Shown one piece after another: positions 16,776-28,668 of a DNA stretch of 64,000 nt (position 1 is its first letter; the number at the start of each line of letters is the position of its first letter). The stretch comes from Bradyrhizobium symbiodeficiens (GTDB lineage Bacteria > Pseudomonadota > Alphaproteobacteria > Rhizobiales > Xanthobacteraceae). The position numbers and the translations under genes are program-made. A model generated the notes under the pieces. The model worked only from the letters and a program-made list of their open reading frames with translations, had not been told where the DNA came from and searched no databases. The stretch is from NCBI RefSeq assembly GCF_002266465.3, contig NZ_CP029427.2, positions 124,001-188,000 on the forward strand, written 5' to 3'.

Positions 16776-17135
16776 ATGTCTCGCGTCAAACGCGGTGTGA
16801 CCGCCCACGCCAAGCACAAGAAAGTCTACAAGGCCGCCAAGGGCTTCTACGGCCGCCGCAAGAACACCATCCGCGCCGCCAAGCCGGCGGTCGAGAAGGC
16901 GATGCAATATGCCTTCCGTGACCGCAAGCGCAAGAAGCGGACCTTCCGCGCGCTCTGGATCCAGCGCATCAATGCTGCCGTCCGTCCGTTCGGCCTGACC
17001 TACAGCCGATTTATCGACGGCATGGCCAAGTCCGGGATCACCGTGGACCGCAAGGTGCTGTCGGATCTCGCGATCAGCGAGCCCGCGGCGTTCCAGGCGA
17101 TCGCCGAGAAGGCCAAGGCCGCGCTCGCGGCGTAA
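16776..17135 (+). CDS. rplT: 50S ribosomal protein L20
   Basis: A 119-residue basic protein starting [16 protein letters not shown], the standard L20 N-terminus, with the GFYGRRKN segment near residue 28. It binds 23S rRNA early in 50S assembly. It is of normal length and encoded directly after rpmI with an AGGA-type ribosome-binding site. pheS follows after 214 bp that include a partial palindromic repeat. Confidence 0.97.
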   Translation: MSRVKRGVTAHAKHKKVYKAAKGFYGRRKNTIRAAKPAVEKAMQYAFRDRKRKKRTFRALWIQRINAAVRPFGLTYSRFIDGMAKSGITVDRKVLSDLAISEPAAFQAIAEKAKAALAA

Positions 17136-17240
17136 TGCGGCCGGAGCTGTGCTGGCGGCGTGAGCCGTCCTGCATTGTGCTCTGCGTAGCGTTCCGCTTG
17201 TGATGGCCCGGGCAGAGGCGCGTTTCCGCGCCCGACTGCC

Positions 17241-17305
17241 CCGGCCGTCATCTCTCGCGCAAACACTTCTCCGACGTGGAAGCCCGGCGCAATGCCGGGT
17301 GTGAC
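17241..17305. repeat. Partial palindromic repeat, GTCAT family (copy 4)
   Basis: A shortened relative of the GTCATG...CATGAC elements: a GTCAT-type left end near 17247 and a right arm GTGGAAGCCCGGCGCAATGC followed by CGGGTGTGAC. It lies between rplT and pheS. Confidence 0.55.
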
Positions 17306-17349
17306 GGGCTAGGATCATCGGCTCAGCATCCTGGCCAAAAGGGATTGCC

Positions 17350-18432
17350 ATGACCGATCTTGCCCAGCTCCAAGCCCAGATCATCGCCGACATCGCCACC
17401 GCTGCCGACGAGGCCGCGCTCGAAGTCGTGCGTGTCGCAGCCCTCGGCAAGAAAGGCTCGATTTCCGCGCTGCTGGCAACGCTCGGCAAGATGTCGCCGG
17501 AGGAGCGCAAGACGCAGGGCGCGGCGATCAACCAGGCCAAGGACGAGGTCACTCAGGCGCTGGCCGCGCGGCGCGACGTGCTGAAATCGGCGGCGCTCGA
17601 TGCGCGTCTCGCGTCCGAGACCGTCGACGTCACGCTGCCGCTGCGCGATGCGCCGACGGAAGCCGGCCGCATCCATCCGCTGAGCCAGGTCTGGGACGAG
17701 TTGACCACGATCTTCGCCGACATGGGATTCTCGGTGGCCGAAGGTCCCGACATCGAGACCGACGACTACAACTTCACCAAGCTGAACTTTCCGGAAGGCC
17801 ATCCGGCGCGCGAGATGCACGACACGTTCTTCTTCCATCCGAAGGAGGACGGCTCGCGCATGCTGCTGCGAACCCACACCTCGCCGGTGCAGGTGCGCAC
17901 CATGCTGAGCCAGAAGCCGCCGATCCGCGTGATCTGCCCGGGCCGCACCTACCGCATCGATTCGGACGCGACCCACACGCCGCAATTCCACCAGGTCGAA
18001 GGCCTCGTCATCGACAAGACCTCGCATCTCGGCCACCTCAAATGGATCCTGCACGAGTTCTGCAAGGCGTTCTTCGAGGTCGACCACATCAACATGCGCT
18101 TCCGCCCGTCGTTCTTCCCGTTCACCGAGCCGTCGCTGGAGGTCGACATCCAGTGCCGCCGCGACAAGGGCGAGATCCGCTTCGGCGAGGGCGAGGACTG
18201 GCTCGAGATTCTCGGCTGCGGCATGGTGCATCCGAATGTGCTGCGCGCCTGCGGCATCGATCCCGACGAGTACCAGGGCTTCGCCTGGGGCATGGGCATC
18301 GACCGCATCGCCATGCTGAAATACGGCATCGCCGACCTCCGTCAGCTGTTCGACAGCGACGTCCGCTGGCTGTCCCATTACGGCTTCAAGCCGCTCGAAG
18401 TGCCAACGCTTGCCGGAGGGCTGAGCTCGTGA
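17350..18432 (+). CDS. pheS: Phenylalanine--tRNA ligase alpha subunit
   Basis: A 360-residue class II synthetase catalytic subunit. It has an N-terminal coiled coil at about residues 1-90, motif 1/2 segments at about 130-215 (including [12 protein letters not shown] and [11 protein letters not shown]) and motif 3 [18 protein letters not shown] near 310-327. It charges tRNA-Phe as an alpha2beta2 complex with PheT. The start ATG 17350 follows an AGGG ribosome-binding site. Its stop overlaps the pheT start (GTGA), so the subunits are translationally coupled. Confidence 0.97.
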   Translation: MTDLAQLQAQIIADIATAADEAALEVVRVAALGKKGSISALLATLGKMSPEERKTQGAAINQAKDEVTQALAARRDVLKSAALDARLASETVDVTLPLRDAPTEAGRIHPLSQVWDELTTIFADMGFSVAEGPDIETDDYNFTKLNFPEGHPAREMHDTFFFHPKEDGSRMLLRTHTSPVQVRTMLSQKPPIRVICPGRTYRIDSDATHTPQFHQVEGLVIDKTSHLGHLKWILHEFCKAFFEVDHINMRFRPSFFPFTEPSLEVDIQCRRDKGEIRFGEGEDWLEILGCGMVHPNVLRACGIDPDEYQGFAWGMGIDRIAMLKYGIADLRQLFDSDVRWLSHYGFKPLEVPTLAGGLSS

Positions 18433-20837
18433 AATTCACCCTCTCCTGGCTGAAGGATCATCTCGAGACCGACGAGCCCTTGGAAAAACTCGCCGACAAG
18501 CTCACCATGATCGGGCTCGAGGTCGAGAACATCGAGGACAAGGCGAAGGCGCTGAAGCCGTTCACCATTGCGAAGGTGATCTCGGCCGAGCAGCACCCGA
18601 ATGCGGATCGGCTGCGGGTCTGCATGGTCGATACCGGTAACGGCGCAGCACCGGTGCAGGTCGTCTGCGGCGCGCCGAATGCGCGCAGCGGTCTCGTCAG
18701 CGTGTTCTCGCCTCCCGGCACCTACATTCCCGGCAAGGACATCACCCTCGGCGTCGGCACCATCCGCGGCGTCGAGAGCCGCGGCATGCTGTGTTCGGCG
18801 GCCGAGCTGCAAATCTCCAACGACCATGACGGCATCATGGAATTGCCGGCGGACGCGCCGATCGGCGCTGCTTACGCCGAATGGGCCGGCCTCGGCGATC
18901 CCGTGGTCGAGATCAATCTGACGCCTAACCGCCAGGACTGCACCGGGGTACATGGCATCGCGCGCGACCTCGCCGCCGCCGACATGGGCAAGTTCAAGGA
19001 TCCGACCATCAAGCCGATCAAGGGCGAATTCCCTTGTCCCGTGCAGGTCACGGTCGAAGACGCCACGCTGTGTCCGGGATTTGCGCTCCGCCTCGTGCGT
19101 GGCGTCAAGAACGGCCCATCGCCGGAATGGCTGCAGAAGCGGTTGACCGCGATCGGGCTGCGTCCGATCAACGCGCTGGTCGACATCACCAACTTCATGA
19201 CCTACGACCGCGCGCGTCCGTTGCACGTTTTCGACGCCAGGAAGGTGAAGGGCAATCTCGTCGTCCGCCGCGCGCGTGACGGTGAGACGCTGCTCGCGCT
19301 CGACGGCCGCACCTACAATCTCGATCCCGCCGTTTGCGTGATCGCGGACGAGCACGGCGTCGAATCGCTCGCCGGCATCATGGGCGGCGAAGCTTCGGGC
19401 TGCGACGATGATACCACCGACGTGCTGATCGAATCGGCGCTGTGGAACGAGATCAATATCGCCCAGACCGGCCGCAAGCTCGGCATCAATTCGGACGCGC
19501 GCTACCGCTTCGAGCGCGGTGTCGATCCGGCCTTCATGGTGCCGGGGCTGGAGCTGGCGACCAAGCTCGTCATGGAGATGTGCGGCGGCACGCCGTCCGA
19601 GACCGTCGTGGCCGGCAAGGCCTTCGGCGAGGACCGCGTGATCGATTTTCCTCTCACCGAGGTCAAGCGCCTCTCCGGCATCGAGGTGCCGCAACCCGAG
19701 ATGAAGCGTATCCTGACTCATCTCGGCTTCATGATGGCCGGCCCCGGCCCGGTCGTGAAGGTGGCGGTGCCCTCGTGGCGCTCCGACGTGCACGGCAAGG
19801 CCGACATTGTCGAGGAGATCGTCCGCATTGTCGGCGTCGACAAGGTGCCGATGACGCCGTTCGACCGGGGTGAGGACGCGCGCAAGCCGGTGCTGACGGC
19901 GCTTCAGCAGCGAACCCGGCGCGCGAGGCGTGCGCTCGCAAGCCGCGGCGTCATCGAAGCGGTGACCTGGTCGTTCATCACGAAGTCCGCGGCAAAGCTG
20001 TTCGGCGGCGGTCAGCGCGAGCTCGAAGTCGCAAACCCGATCGCGGCGGATCTCTCCGACATGCGCCCGACGCTGCTCGCGGGCCTGATCGCGGCCGCAC
20101 AAGCCAACGCCAATCGCGGCGTCAGCGATGTCGCCCTGTTCGAGGTCGGCCAGGTGTTCAAGGGCGACCGCCCGCAGGATCAGTTCCTGGCCGCAGGCGG
20201 CGTGCGTCGCGGCTTTGCCTCCTCGGAAGGCTTGGGGCGGCACTGGTCGGGCTCGGCCCAGGCTGACGTGTTCGACGCCAAGGCGGATGCGCTGGCCGTG
20301 CTGGCAGCCGCCGGCGCGCCGATGCAGGCGCTGCAGATCGTCGCCGGCGGCCCCGCATGGCTGCATCCGGGTCGCTCCGGCACGATCCAGATTGGGCCGC
20401 AGAACGTGCTCGGCCATTTCGGCGAGGTGCACCCCAGAGCGCTCGAGGCGCTCGGCGCCGACGGTCCGCTTGTCGTGTTCGAGGTGATCCTCGACCGCAT
20501 CCCCGAGGCGAAGAAGAAGCCGACCCGCGCCAAGCCCGTGATCGAGCTTTCGGCATTCCAGCCTGTCACACGCGACTTCGCCTTCATCGTCGATCGCAGC
20601 GTGAAGGCCGGCGACATCGTGCGGGCCGCGCAGGGGGTCGACAAGAAGCTGATCACCGCCGTGAACGTGTTCGACGTCTACGAGGGCAAGGGCATCGACG
20701 ACGGCAAGAAGTCGATCGGCATCGCCGTGACGATCCAGCCGCGCGAGAAGACGCTGACCGATCAGGAGATCGAGGCCGTCGCCGCAAAGATCGTGGCCGA
20801 GGTCACGAAGAAGACCGGCGGCACGCTGCGGGGATGA
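18429..20837 (+). CDS. pheT: Phenylalanine--tRNA ligase beta subunit
   Basis: 802 residues from GTG 18429 ([12 protein letters not shown]). The frame is open much further upstream, but that part lies within pheS. It has an EMAP-type tRNA-binding domain at about residues 40-155, B3/B4 editing domain at about 210-385 (with the [13 protein letters not shown] segment), B5 domain at about 400-475, and a C-terminal FDX-ACB anticodon-binding domain from about 710 ([10 protein letters not shown]). It also edits mischarged Tyr-tRNA-Phe. The length is typical. The stop overlaps the following exporter gene (ATGA). Confidence 0.97.
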   Translation: MKFTLSWLKDHLETDEPLEKLADKLTMIGLEVENIEDKAKALKPFTIAKVISAEQHPNADRLRVCMVDTGNGAAPVQVVCGAPNARSGLVSVFSPPGTYIPGKDITLGVGTIRGVESRGMLCSAAELQISNDHDGIMELPADAPIGAAYAEWAGLGDPVVEINLTPNRQDCTGVHGIARDLAAADMGKFKDPTIKPIKGEFPCPVQVTVEDATLCPGFALRLVRGVKNGPSPEWLQKRLTAIGLRPINALVDITNFMTYDRARPLHVFDARKVKGNLVVRRARDGETLLALDGRTYNLDPAVCVIADEHGVESLAGIMGGEASGCDDDTTDVLIESALWNEINIAQTGRKLGINSDARYRFERGVDPAFMVPGLELATKLVMEMCGGTPSETVVAGKAFGEDRVIDFPLTEVKRLSGIEVPQPEMKRILTHLGFMMAGPGPVVKVAVPSWRSDVHGKADIVEEIVRIVGVDKVPMTPFDRGEDARKPVLTALQQRTRRARRALASRGVIEAVTWSFITKSAAKLFGGGQRELEVANPIAADLSDMRPTLLAGLIAAAQANANRGVSDVALFEVGQVFKGDRPQDQFLAAGGVRRGFASSEGLGRHWSGSAQADVFDAKADALAVLAAAGAPMQALQIVAGGPAWLHPGRSGTIQIGPQNVLGHFGEVHPRALEALGADGPLVVFEVILDRIPEAKKKPTRAKPVIELSAFQPVTRDFAFIVDRSVKAGDIVRAAQGVDKKLITAVNVFDVYEGKGIDDGKKSIGIAVTIQPREKTLTDQEIEAVAAKIVAEVTKKTGGTLRG

Positions 20838-21604
20838 GTATTGCGGACTTCCTTCCGAAGGACGTCAGCCTCAGCATCGCGATGGCGCTTTGCGCCGTCG
20901 CGTTCGTTTCCGGTACTGCGCGCGGCTTCTCCGGCTTCGGCTCCGCGCTGATCTTCATGCCGTTGGCGAGCAGCATCGCCGCGCCGCGGCTCGTCGCCGC
21001 CTTGCTTCTTGTGATCGATTTCATCGCGGCGGCGCCGCTGCTTCCGGATGCATGGCGGAAGGCGGATCGCAAGGCCACCGCGGTGATCGTGCTGGGCGCG
21101 CTGGTCGGCGTTCCCGTCGGCACCTATTTCCTCAGCGTGCTCGAACCCGTCACCACGCGCTGGATCATCTCGTGCTTCGTCGCCGCGCTGCTGCTCCTGC
21201 TGCTGTCGGGCTGGCGCTATCGCGGCAAGGATCACGCCTGGCTCTCGGTCGGCATCGGCGGCCTCTCGGGCTTCTGCAGCGGTCTTGCGCAGACCGGCGG
21301 CCCTCCGATCGTCGGCTATTGGCTCGGCCGGCCGATCGCACCGATCGTCGCGCGCGCCAATATCGTGCTGTTCTTCGGCGCGTCCGATTTCTTCTCGTTG
21401 GTCAGCTACGCGACGACAGGCCTGATCAGCCGTGAATCGCTCGTGCTCTCGCTGATCGTCGGCCCGGTCTACGCGATCGGCGTCGCCTTCGGCGCCTCGC
21501 TGTTCGGCCGCGCGAGCGAGAAAGTGTTTCGTGCGATCTGCTATGCGCTGATCGCGATGGCGGTGATCGCGGGACTGCCGGTGCTGGACGGCGTGCTGCG
21601 CTAA
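20834..21604 (+). CDS. TauE/SafE-family anion exporter
   Basis: 256 residues from ATG 20834, overlapping the pheT stop by four bases. About eight hydrophobic helices make up two repeated halves; the first carries [13 protein letters not shown] near residue 22 and the second [13 protein letters not shown] near residue 145, the two pseudo-repeats typical of TauE/SafE (sulphite/organosulphonate exporters). The substrate is not shown. The overlap with pheT suggests it rides on that operon rather than sharing its function. Confidence 0.85.
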   Translation: MSIADFLPKDVSLSIAMALCAVAFVSGTARGFSGFGSALIFMPLASSIAAPRLVAALLLVIDFIAAAPLLPDAWRKADRKATAVIVLGALVGVPVGTYFLSVLEPVTTRWIISCFVAALLLLLLSGWRYRGKDHAWLSVGIGGLSGFCSGLAQTGGPPIVGYWLGRPIAPIVARANIVLFFGASDFFSLVSYATTGLISRESLVLSLIVGPVYAIGVAFGASLFGRASEKVFRAICYALIAMAVIAGLPVLDGVLR

Positions 21605-21612
21605 ATCCCCGC

Positions 21613-23001
21613 CTACTGTCGCGGCACGCGGCGTTTCTTAGTCGACTGCGTCGGCACGTCAGCGGGCTCTTGCTTGAGCGCACCGATCTTGCGCAAAGCT
21701 GCGTCCGCGGCGCGCTCACCGCTTTCCCAGGCGCCGTCGACGGTGCCCCACAGCGTCTCGTGCGTGGCCTCGCCCGCGAGGAAGACATTGCCGATCGGCT
21801 CGCTCAGGATTCTTCGCGACAGCTGGCCGCCGGGGGACGCCGCCGACATCGCGCCCATGACATAGGGCGAGGCATTCCAGCGGGTCGCGCTGGTCTTCCC
21901 GACGGCAGCCGCGGCCTCGCTACCGAACAATTTTGTGATCCATTCCCTGGCGAAGGCGGCCATCGCCTTGTCGCCCTGCTCGGAGAGATCGCGGCCGAAT
22001 GCGCCTCCGACGTCGATCGAACACAGCGAGGAGCCGCCAATATTGGCGAACATCAGCGCCGTACGCGTCGAATTGCTCTGCTCGATCAGGATATCGTCGC
22101 GTGACAGGCCGAGCGGATTGCCCGGCAATTGCATCACGATGCGATCATAGCTGCCGAGGCCGAGCTTCGAGGCCGCATCCAGCGTGCGTTTGGGAATGTC
22201 GGGCGTGAACTTGATCGCGCCCGATGTCAGCACGTTGGTCGAGACCGTGACGATGACGGCGCGCGCGGCGATCTTCCCCGCTGGCGTCTCCACGCTGACG
22301 TCGCGGTTGTTCCAGGCGACGCGGCTCGCCGGCGTCGACAGTGCCACGGGCGACTGCTCGCCCAGCTTGGTGATCAGCGTACCCAGGCCCTGACGGCAGG
22401 CGATCGCTGCGTTGCGATCCTGCGCGCGTCCCTTGTCGATCGCGGACAGTTCCTTCAGGTCCTTGCCGGCAAAGCCCGCGCCCAGCATGAAATCGGCCGC
22501 GCCCGCCCAGTCGCCGAGATCCTTCGGCAGCACGGACGCGCAAGACGTATCCAGCTTGGCCCGCGAGGCATCGTCGATGGCGCGGTTGGCGCGCACCAGT
22601 GCCGCCAGGAATTGCTCGGTCTCGCCCGCGCGCGCGTTGCGGCGGCCGATGCGCATCTTCTGGCCCGTTGGCGCCGGCAGCACGTCCAGCCCGACGCTGC
22701 GCGCCAGCCGGATCATCGGATTGGTGTCGGGATTGTGCATCCAGCGCGCACCGCGGTCGAACGGCATCTCGAAGGTCGTGCTGTCGGTGATACAGCGGCC
22801 GCCGATCTGTGATGCCGCTTCCACCACGACGACCTTGCGGCCCGTCGCCGTGATGCGCCGCGCCGCGGCAATTCCCGCAGCCCCCGCGCCGATCACGACG
22901 ATGTCGGCCTCGCGCGGCAGGGGTGCGGCGGTTGCACGCAGGACCGGCATTGCGGCAAGGCCTGCCGACGCGACAAGGAAGCCGCGGCGCGTGATTGTCA
23001 T
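21613..23001 (-). CDS. Tat-exported flavin-containing amine oxidase
   Basis: 462 residues from ATG 23001 (MTITRRGFLV...), chosen because the twin-arginine motif TRRGFLV then lies at the N-terminus, followed by a hydrophobic stretch and cleavage near residue 27. An FAD-binding GxGxxG motif (VIGAGAAGIAAARR) is near residue 37, GGR(C) near 67 (IGGRCITD), and the C-terminal FAD segment (VFLAGEATHETLWGTVDGA) near 410-430. It resembles monoamine/polyamine oxidases and related flavoproteins. The substrate is unknown; the periplasmic location is inferred from the Tat signal. It converges on the TauE gene. Confidence 0.83.
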   Translation of the reverse strand: MTITRRGFLVASAGLAAMPVLRATAAPLPREADIVVIGAGAAGIAAARRITATGRKVVVVEAASQIGGRCITDSTTFEMPFDRGARWMHNPDTNPMIRLARSVGLDVLPAPTGQKMRIGRRNARAGETEQFLAALVRANRAIDDASRAKLDTSCASVLPKDLGDWAGAADFMLGAGFAGKDLKELSAIDKGRAQDRNAAIACRQGLGTLITKLGEQSPVALSTPASRVAWNNRDVSVETPAGKIAARAVIVTVSTNVLTSGAIKFTPDIPKRTLDAASKLGLGSYDRIVMQLPGNPLGLSRDDILIEQSNSTRTALMFANIGGSSLCSIDVGGAFGRDLSEQGDKAMAAFAREWITKLFGSEAAAAVGKTSATRWNASPYVMGAMSAASPGGQLSRRILSEPIGNVFLAGEATHETLWGTVDGAWESGERAADAALRKIGALKQEPADVPTQSTKKRRVPRQ

Positions 23002-23193
23002 GACATGGTTTCCGAGGACTTGCGGCGAACGGGAACAGTCAGAGAACCTTGCCGCATCTGATGTTGCACGGCAACCATCATGGTGAATCAATCGTGCTTG
23101 ATGTCACGGAGTGATGAACCGAATTGCAACAGGTTTAGACCATGATAGAGAAGGGAAAAAGACGGCCGCAAAAGGCCGTGGGGGGAGTTGGAA

Positions 23194-24171
23194 ATGGGGA
23201 CGGTCCTGGATTCAGTCGGCAAGCTGATTGCCGCGTACCTCTCCAAGGAGGTGCCGGGCTACGAGCCGTTCACGCCGAGCGACCCGGAGCACCTGCGCGG
23301 CGTCATCGAACCCGGCGACGTGCTGCTGGTCGAGGGCAACAACCGCATCTCCGGCATCATCAAATATCTTACGCAGTCGACGTGGTCGCATGCCGCGCTT
23401 TATGTCGGCCCGGTCGAGGGCGCCGAAGAGCCCGACGGCGAACCTCATGTGCTGATCGAGGCCAATATCGGCGAAGGCGTCACCTCTGCGCCGCTGTCGA
23501 AATATTTCCCGTATCACACCCGCGTTTGCCGCCCGGTCGGGCTGTCCTACGAGGACCGCACCACGGTGTGCCGCTATGCAATCAACCGCATCGGCTTCGG
23601 CTACGACACCAAGAACATCGTCGACCTCATGCGTTTTCTGTTCCCGTTGCCGGTGCCGCAGCGCTGGCGGCGACGCATGATCGCGATCGGCTCGGGCGAT
23701 CCGACCAAGATCATCTGCTCGGCGCTGATCGCACAGGCGTTCGACGCGGTGCGCTATCCGATCCTGCCGAAGATCACCAAGGCCGGCAGCCGCGCCGCCC
23801 GCCGCGAGATCCTGCACATCCGCGATTCCTCGCTCTACATGCCCCGCGACTTCGACATCTCGCCCTATTTCGAAGTCGTCAAACCCACCATCGTGCACGG
23901 GTTCGATTACACCGCGCTGCACTGGGCCGACAAGCAGAAGCCGCTCGAGGAGGTAGCAGGCTCATTCAGTGTGTTTCCAGAAACGTTCATGGCGCCGCCG
24001 CTCGTTCCTGAAGCGGTTGACGAAGAGGCGCCGAGTGAGATTCCGGCTGAGCAAGTGAGCGCGTGCCTTGCGGAGGCGAGCGCCGCCTTCTCCGAGCATT
24101 TCGTACAGCTGAGCGAACTCGCGATGTACCGCGCGCGGCGCCGCGGACAGGCTTGCGAGATCGCAGCTTAA
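23194..24171 (+). CDS. YiiX/YebB-like permuted NlpC/P60 cysteine hydrolase
   Basis: 325 residues from ATG 23194, which follows a GGGGGGAG ribosome-binding site; an in-frame TTG at 23188 is an alternative. There is a permuted papain-like fold: the catalytic His lies in STWSHAALYVG near residue 67 and the Cys in KIICSALIAQAFDAV near residue 177. Such proteins hydrolyse amide or ester bonds in peptides or lipids. No signal peptide is obvious, so a cytoplasmic or membrane-associated location is likely. The C-terminal 70 residues are less conserved and Glu/Ala-rich. Confidence 0.75.
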   Translation: MGTVLDSVGKLIAAYLSKEVPGYEPFTPSDPEHLRGVIEPGDVLLVEGNNRISGIIKYLTQSTWSHAALYVGPVEGAEEPDGEPHVLIEANIGEGVTSAPLSKYFPYHTRVCRPVGLSYEDRTTVCRYAINRIGFGYDTKNIVDLMRFLFPLPVPQRWRRRMIAIGSGDPTKIICSALIAQAFDAVRYPILPKITKAGSRAARREILHIRDSSLYMPRDFDISPYFEVVKPTIVHGFDYTALHWADKQKPLEEVAGSFSVFPETFMAPPLVPEAVDEEAPSEIPAEQVSACLAEASAAFSEHFVQLSELAMYRARRRGQACEIAA

Positions 24172-24207
24172 GCCCAGCTGTCGTAGCGCGATCTCGCCTG
24201 CGCAACC

Positions 24208-24300
24208 GTCATTGCGAGGAGCGCTTGCGACGAAGCAAGCCAGACTGTGTCCTCGGAGACAGTCCGGATGGCTTCGCTGCGTCGCTGCGCTCGCAATGAC
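24208..24300. repeat. Palindromic repeat, GTCATTGCGAG...CTCGCAATGAC family
   Basis: A long inverted repeat with perfect 11-bp outer arms (GTCATTGCGAG / CTCGCAATGAC) and inner arms GCGACGAAGC/GCTTCGCTGC-like. The type is common in rhizobial genomes and distinct from the GTCATG family. It sits between the YiiX-like gene and csoR and could act as a bidirectional transcription barrier. Confidence 0.85.
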
Positions 24301-24305
24301 GAGAG

Positions 24306-24581
24306 CTACCTCTCCGCCCGTCCGATTACCGCCATCAGCTCCGCGATCTTCGCGCGTTGGTCGGCCTTGTCGCCGCTCGATATCGCGTGCTCGACGCAAT
24401 GGGCGACATGGTCCTTGAGGACCTCCTCCTCGACCCGGCGCAGCGCGGCACGCACCGCCGAGATCTGCGTCACGATGTCGATGCAGTAGCGGTCCTCCTC
24501 TACCATTTTCGAGAGGCCGCGAACCTGGCCCTCGATCCGGCCGAGACGTTTTCCGACGGATGCCTTGATGTCCTTGCGCAT
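24306..24581 (-). CDS. csoR: Cu(I)-sensing CsoR-family repressor
   Basis: A 91-residue four-helix metal-sensing repressor (DUF156). The copper ligands are in place: Cys33 (RYCIDIV), His58 and Cys62 (DHVAHCVEH), the same 25/4 spacing as M. tuberculosis CsoR (C36, H61, C65). That separates it from formaldehyde-sensing FrmR and nickel-sensing RcnR. Cu(I) binding is expected to release it from DNA and turn on the divergent copA. The shared promoter region carries a palindrome at 24591-24607 that is a good operator candidate. Confidence 0.9.
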   Translation of the reverse strand: MRKDIKASVGKRLGRIEGQVRGLSKMVEEDRYCIDIVTQISAVRAALRRVEEEVLKDHVAHCVEHAISSGDKADQRAKIAELMAVIGRAER

Positions 24582-24590
24582 GGGGTCTAT

Positions 24591-24607
24591 ATACCCCTAC
24601 CGGGTAT
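24591..24607. promoter_or_regulatory. Candidate CsoR operator between csoR and copA
   Basis: ATACCC and GGGTAT form a perfect 6-bp inverted repeat around a 5-bp centre. The TACCC...GGGTA core matches known CsoR/RcnR operators with G/C tracts. It lies 9 bp before csoR and 35 bp before the copA start, so one site can control both genes. Confidence 0.75.
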
Positions 24608-24642
24608 GGGTTGCAAGACCTGGACACCGCTGGAGCAGGACA

Positions 24643-27093
<2,451 letters not shown>

Positions 27094-27103
27094 GGACACC
27101 GCC

Positions 27104-27190
27104 TAGCCCGGATGGAGCGCAAGCGAAATCCGGGGGTCTTGCCCGCATATTGGCACCGTCCCGGATTGCGCTTCGCTCCATCCGGGCTAC
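27104..27190. repeat. Palindromic repeat, TAGCCCGGATGGAGCGC family
   Basis: Inverted arms TAGCCCGGATGGAGCGCAAG and GCGCTTCGCTCCATCCGGGC with a short centre. This is a widespread alpha- and betaproteobacterial palindromic repeat type. It lies between copA and nikR. Confidence 0.85.
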
Positions 27191-27229
27191 GGTTCACGGG
27201 ACACAGGCGAGACGTACGAAGGGGATCTG

Positions 27230-27676
27230 ATGCAGCGAATTACGATCACGATCGAGGACGATCTGCTGGCGGAAATCGACGCAGCGGCTGAGGCGCGCGG
27301 CTATCAGAACCGGTCCGAGATCATCCGCGATCTCGCCCGCGCCGGCCTGCAGCAGAGCACCGAGGACACCGCGCAGACCGGCCAATGCGTCGCCGGCCTC
27401 GTCTATGTCTACGACCACGCCGCGCGCGATCTCTCGAAACGGCTGGTGCAGGAATTCCACGGCCACCACGACCTCGCGCTGGCGACCCTGCACGTCCATC
27501 TCGACGACAACAATTGCATGGAGATGACGGCGCTGAAGGGGTCGGCCGACGAGGTCAAGCATTTCGCCGACCACATCATCGCCGAACGCGGAGTCCGCTA
27601 CGGCCGCGTGGTGATGATCCCGACCGGGGAGGGCAAGCCGGCGAAGGCGCGGAAGCACGGGCACCGGCACGGGTAG
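27230..27676 (+). CDS. nikR: Nickel-responsive regulator NikR
   Basis: A 148-residue ribbon-helix-helix regulator with an N-terminal DNA-binding domain (residues 1-45, RITITIEDDLL) and a C-terminal ACT-like tetramerisation and nickel-binding domain. The high-affinity nickel ligands align with E. coli NikR H76, H87, H89 and C95 as His77, His88, His90 and Cys96. The C-terminal HGHRHG tail adds extra metal ligands. With nickel it represses nickel-uptake genes, needed here for urease or hydrogenase supply. No nickel transporter or enzyme is encoded in this window, so it acts at a distance. Confidence 0.94.
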   Translation: MQRITITIEDDLLAEIDAAAEARGYQNRSEIIRDLARAGLQQSTEDTAQTGQCVAGLVYVYDHAARDLSKRLVQEFHGHHDLALATLHVHLDDNNCMEMTALKGSADEVKHFADHIIAERGVRYGRVVMIPTGEGKPAKARKHGHRHG

Positions 27677-27682
27677 CTGAGG

Positions 27683-27838
27683 CGCTGCGCGCCCCGGACG
27701 CAGGGCAACGCTTCCCTGGCGATGCGAAGCATCGTCCAGTAGCGGTGCGGTGCAGAGCCGAGGCCCACCTCGCCTCAAGCTCCCGTGTCCCGGCTCAGCA
27801 GCGCGTCATTTCATGCCGCGCCGCGTCCGGGACACGGC
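27683..27838. repeat. Imperfect palindromic intergenic region (GCGCCCCGGACGC / GCGTCCGGGACAC)
   Basis: Left arm GGCGCTGCGCGCCCCGGACG and right arm GCCGCGCCGCGTCCGGGACA face each other across about 120 bp with a GATGCGAAGCATC inner palindrome at 27721. It resembles a degenerate repeat element and fills the gap between nikR and the EI24-like gene. Confidence 0.5.
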
Positions 27839-27921
27839 GGTGTCCAAGGCAACCATCCTCCCTTGCCGAAGCGGCAATCGGTGTCTACCTCTCGCAAGTC
27901 ATTCACCACCGAGGGTCCCCC

Positions 27922-28662
27922 ATGCTGGATGCCGCCATCAAGGCGCTGTCGCAACTGATCTCGCCGCCGATGCGCTCGATCCTGTGGCGGTCGATCGGTC
28001 TTGCGCTCGTGCTGATCACCGTTCTGGCGATCGGCCTGCAACGGCTGCTGAGCTGGTTTGCGACCTCTGGTGAGGTCTGGCTGGAAGGCCTGCTTGGGCC
28101 GGGCTGGCACACCTCTATCGAGGTCTTGTCCTGGATCGTTTCGATCGCGGCGGGCCTCGGCGTCGTGTTCGGCGGCGTGTTCCTGATGCCCGCGATCACC
28201 TCGCTGGTGGCGAGCCTGTTCGTCGACGACGTCGCTGACATCGTCGAGCGCGAGCATTACCCGGCCGAGCGGCCGGGCGTGGCGCTGCCCGTGGGCCAGG
28301 CGATTCTCGAAGGCGTCAGGACCGCCCTGCTGACGATCGTGGTCTATCTGATCGCCTTGCCGCTGGTGTTGTTCGCCGGTGCCGGCTTCCTGGTCTTCTT
28401 CCTCGCCGCCGCCTGGCTGCTCGGCCGGGAATATTTCGAGCTCGCCGCGATGCGCTTCCGCTCACCGGAGGAGGCCAAGGCGATGCGGCGCGACAATGCC
28501 GCCACCATCTTCACTGCCGGCCTGTTCATCGCCGCCTTCGTCTCGATCCCGATCGTCAACCTGGCGACGCCGATCTTCGGCATGGCCTTCATGGTCCACA
28601 TGCACAAGCGTCTGTCCGGCCCGCGGCCCGAGTTGATCGAGCCGTCGCGGCAGATGCGGTGA
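27922..28662 (+). CDS. EI24/CysZ-like integral membrane protein
   Basis: 246 residues from ATG 27922, preceded by a moderate ribosome-binding site; the frame is open far upstream, through nikR in another frame, but only this part has family-like sequence. About four to five hydrophobic segments, with an N-terminal amphipathic helix and the FLAAAWLLGREYFELAAMR segment near residue 165 that is characteristic of the EI24/CysZ family. CysZ is a sulphate channel in gammaproteobacteria; whether alphaproteobacterial relatives carry sulphate is not certain. It converges with the efflux pump gene at 28669. Confidence 0.72.
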   Translation: MLDAAIKALSQLISPPMRSILWRSIGLALVLITVLAIGLQRLLSWFATSGEVWLEGLLGPGWHTSIEVLSWIVSIAAGLGVVFGGVFLMPAITSLVASLFVDDVADIVEREHYPAERPGVALPVGQAILEGVRTALLTIVVYLIALPLVLFAGAGFLVFFLAAAWLLGREYFELAAMRFRSPEEAKAMRRDNAATIFTAGLFIAAFVSIPIVNLATPIFGMAFMVHMHKRLSGPRPELIEPSRQMR

Positions 28663-28668
28663 CGCGCC

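Noticed and set aside
18378..20432. Long minus-strand open frame opposite pheT
   Set aside because: It is antisense to a well-defined essential gene and shows no family motif.
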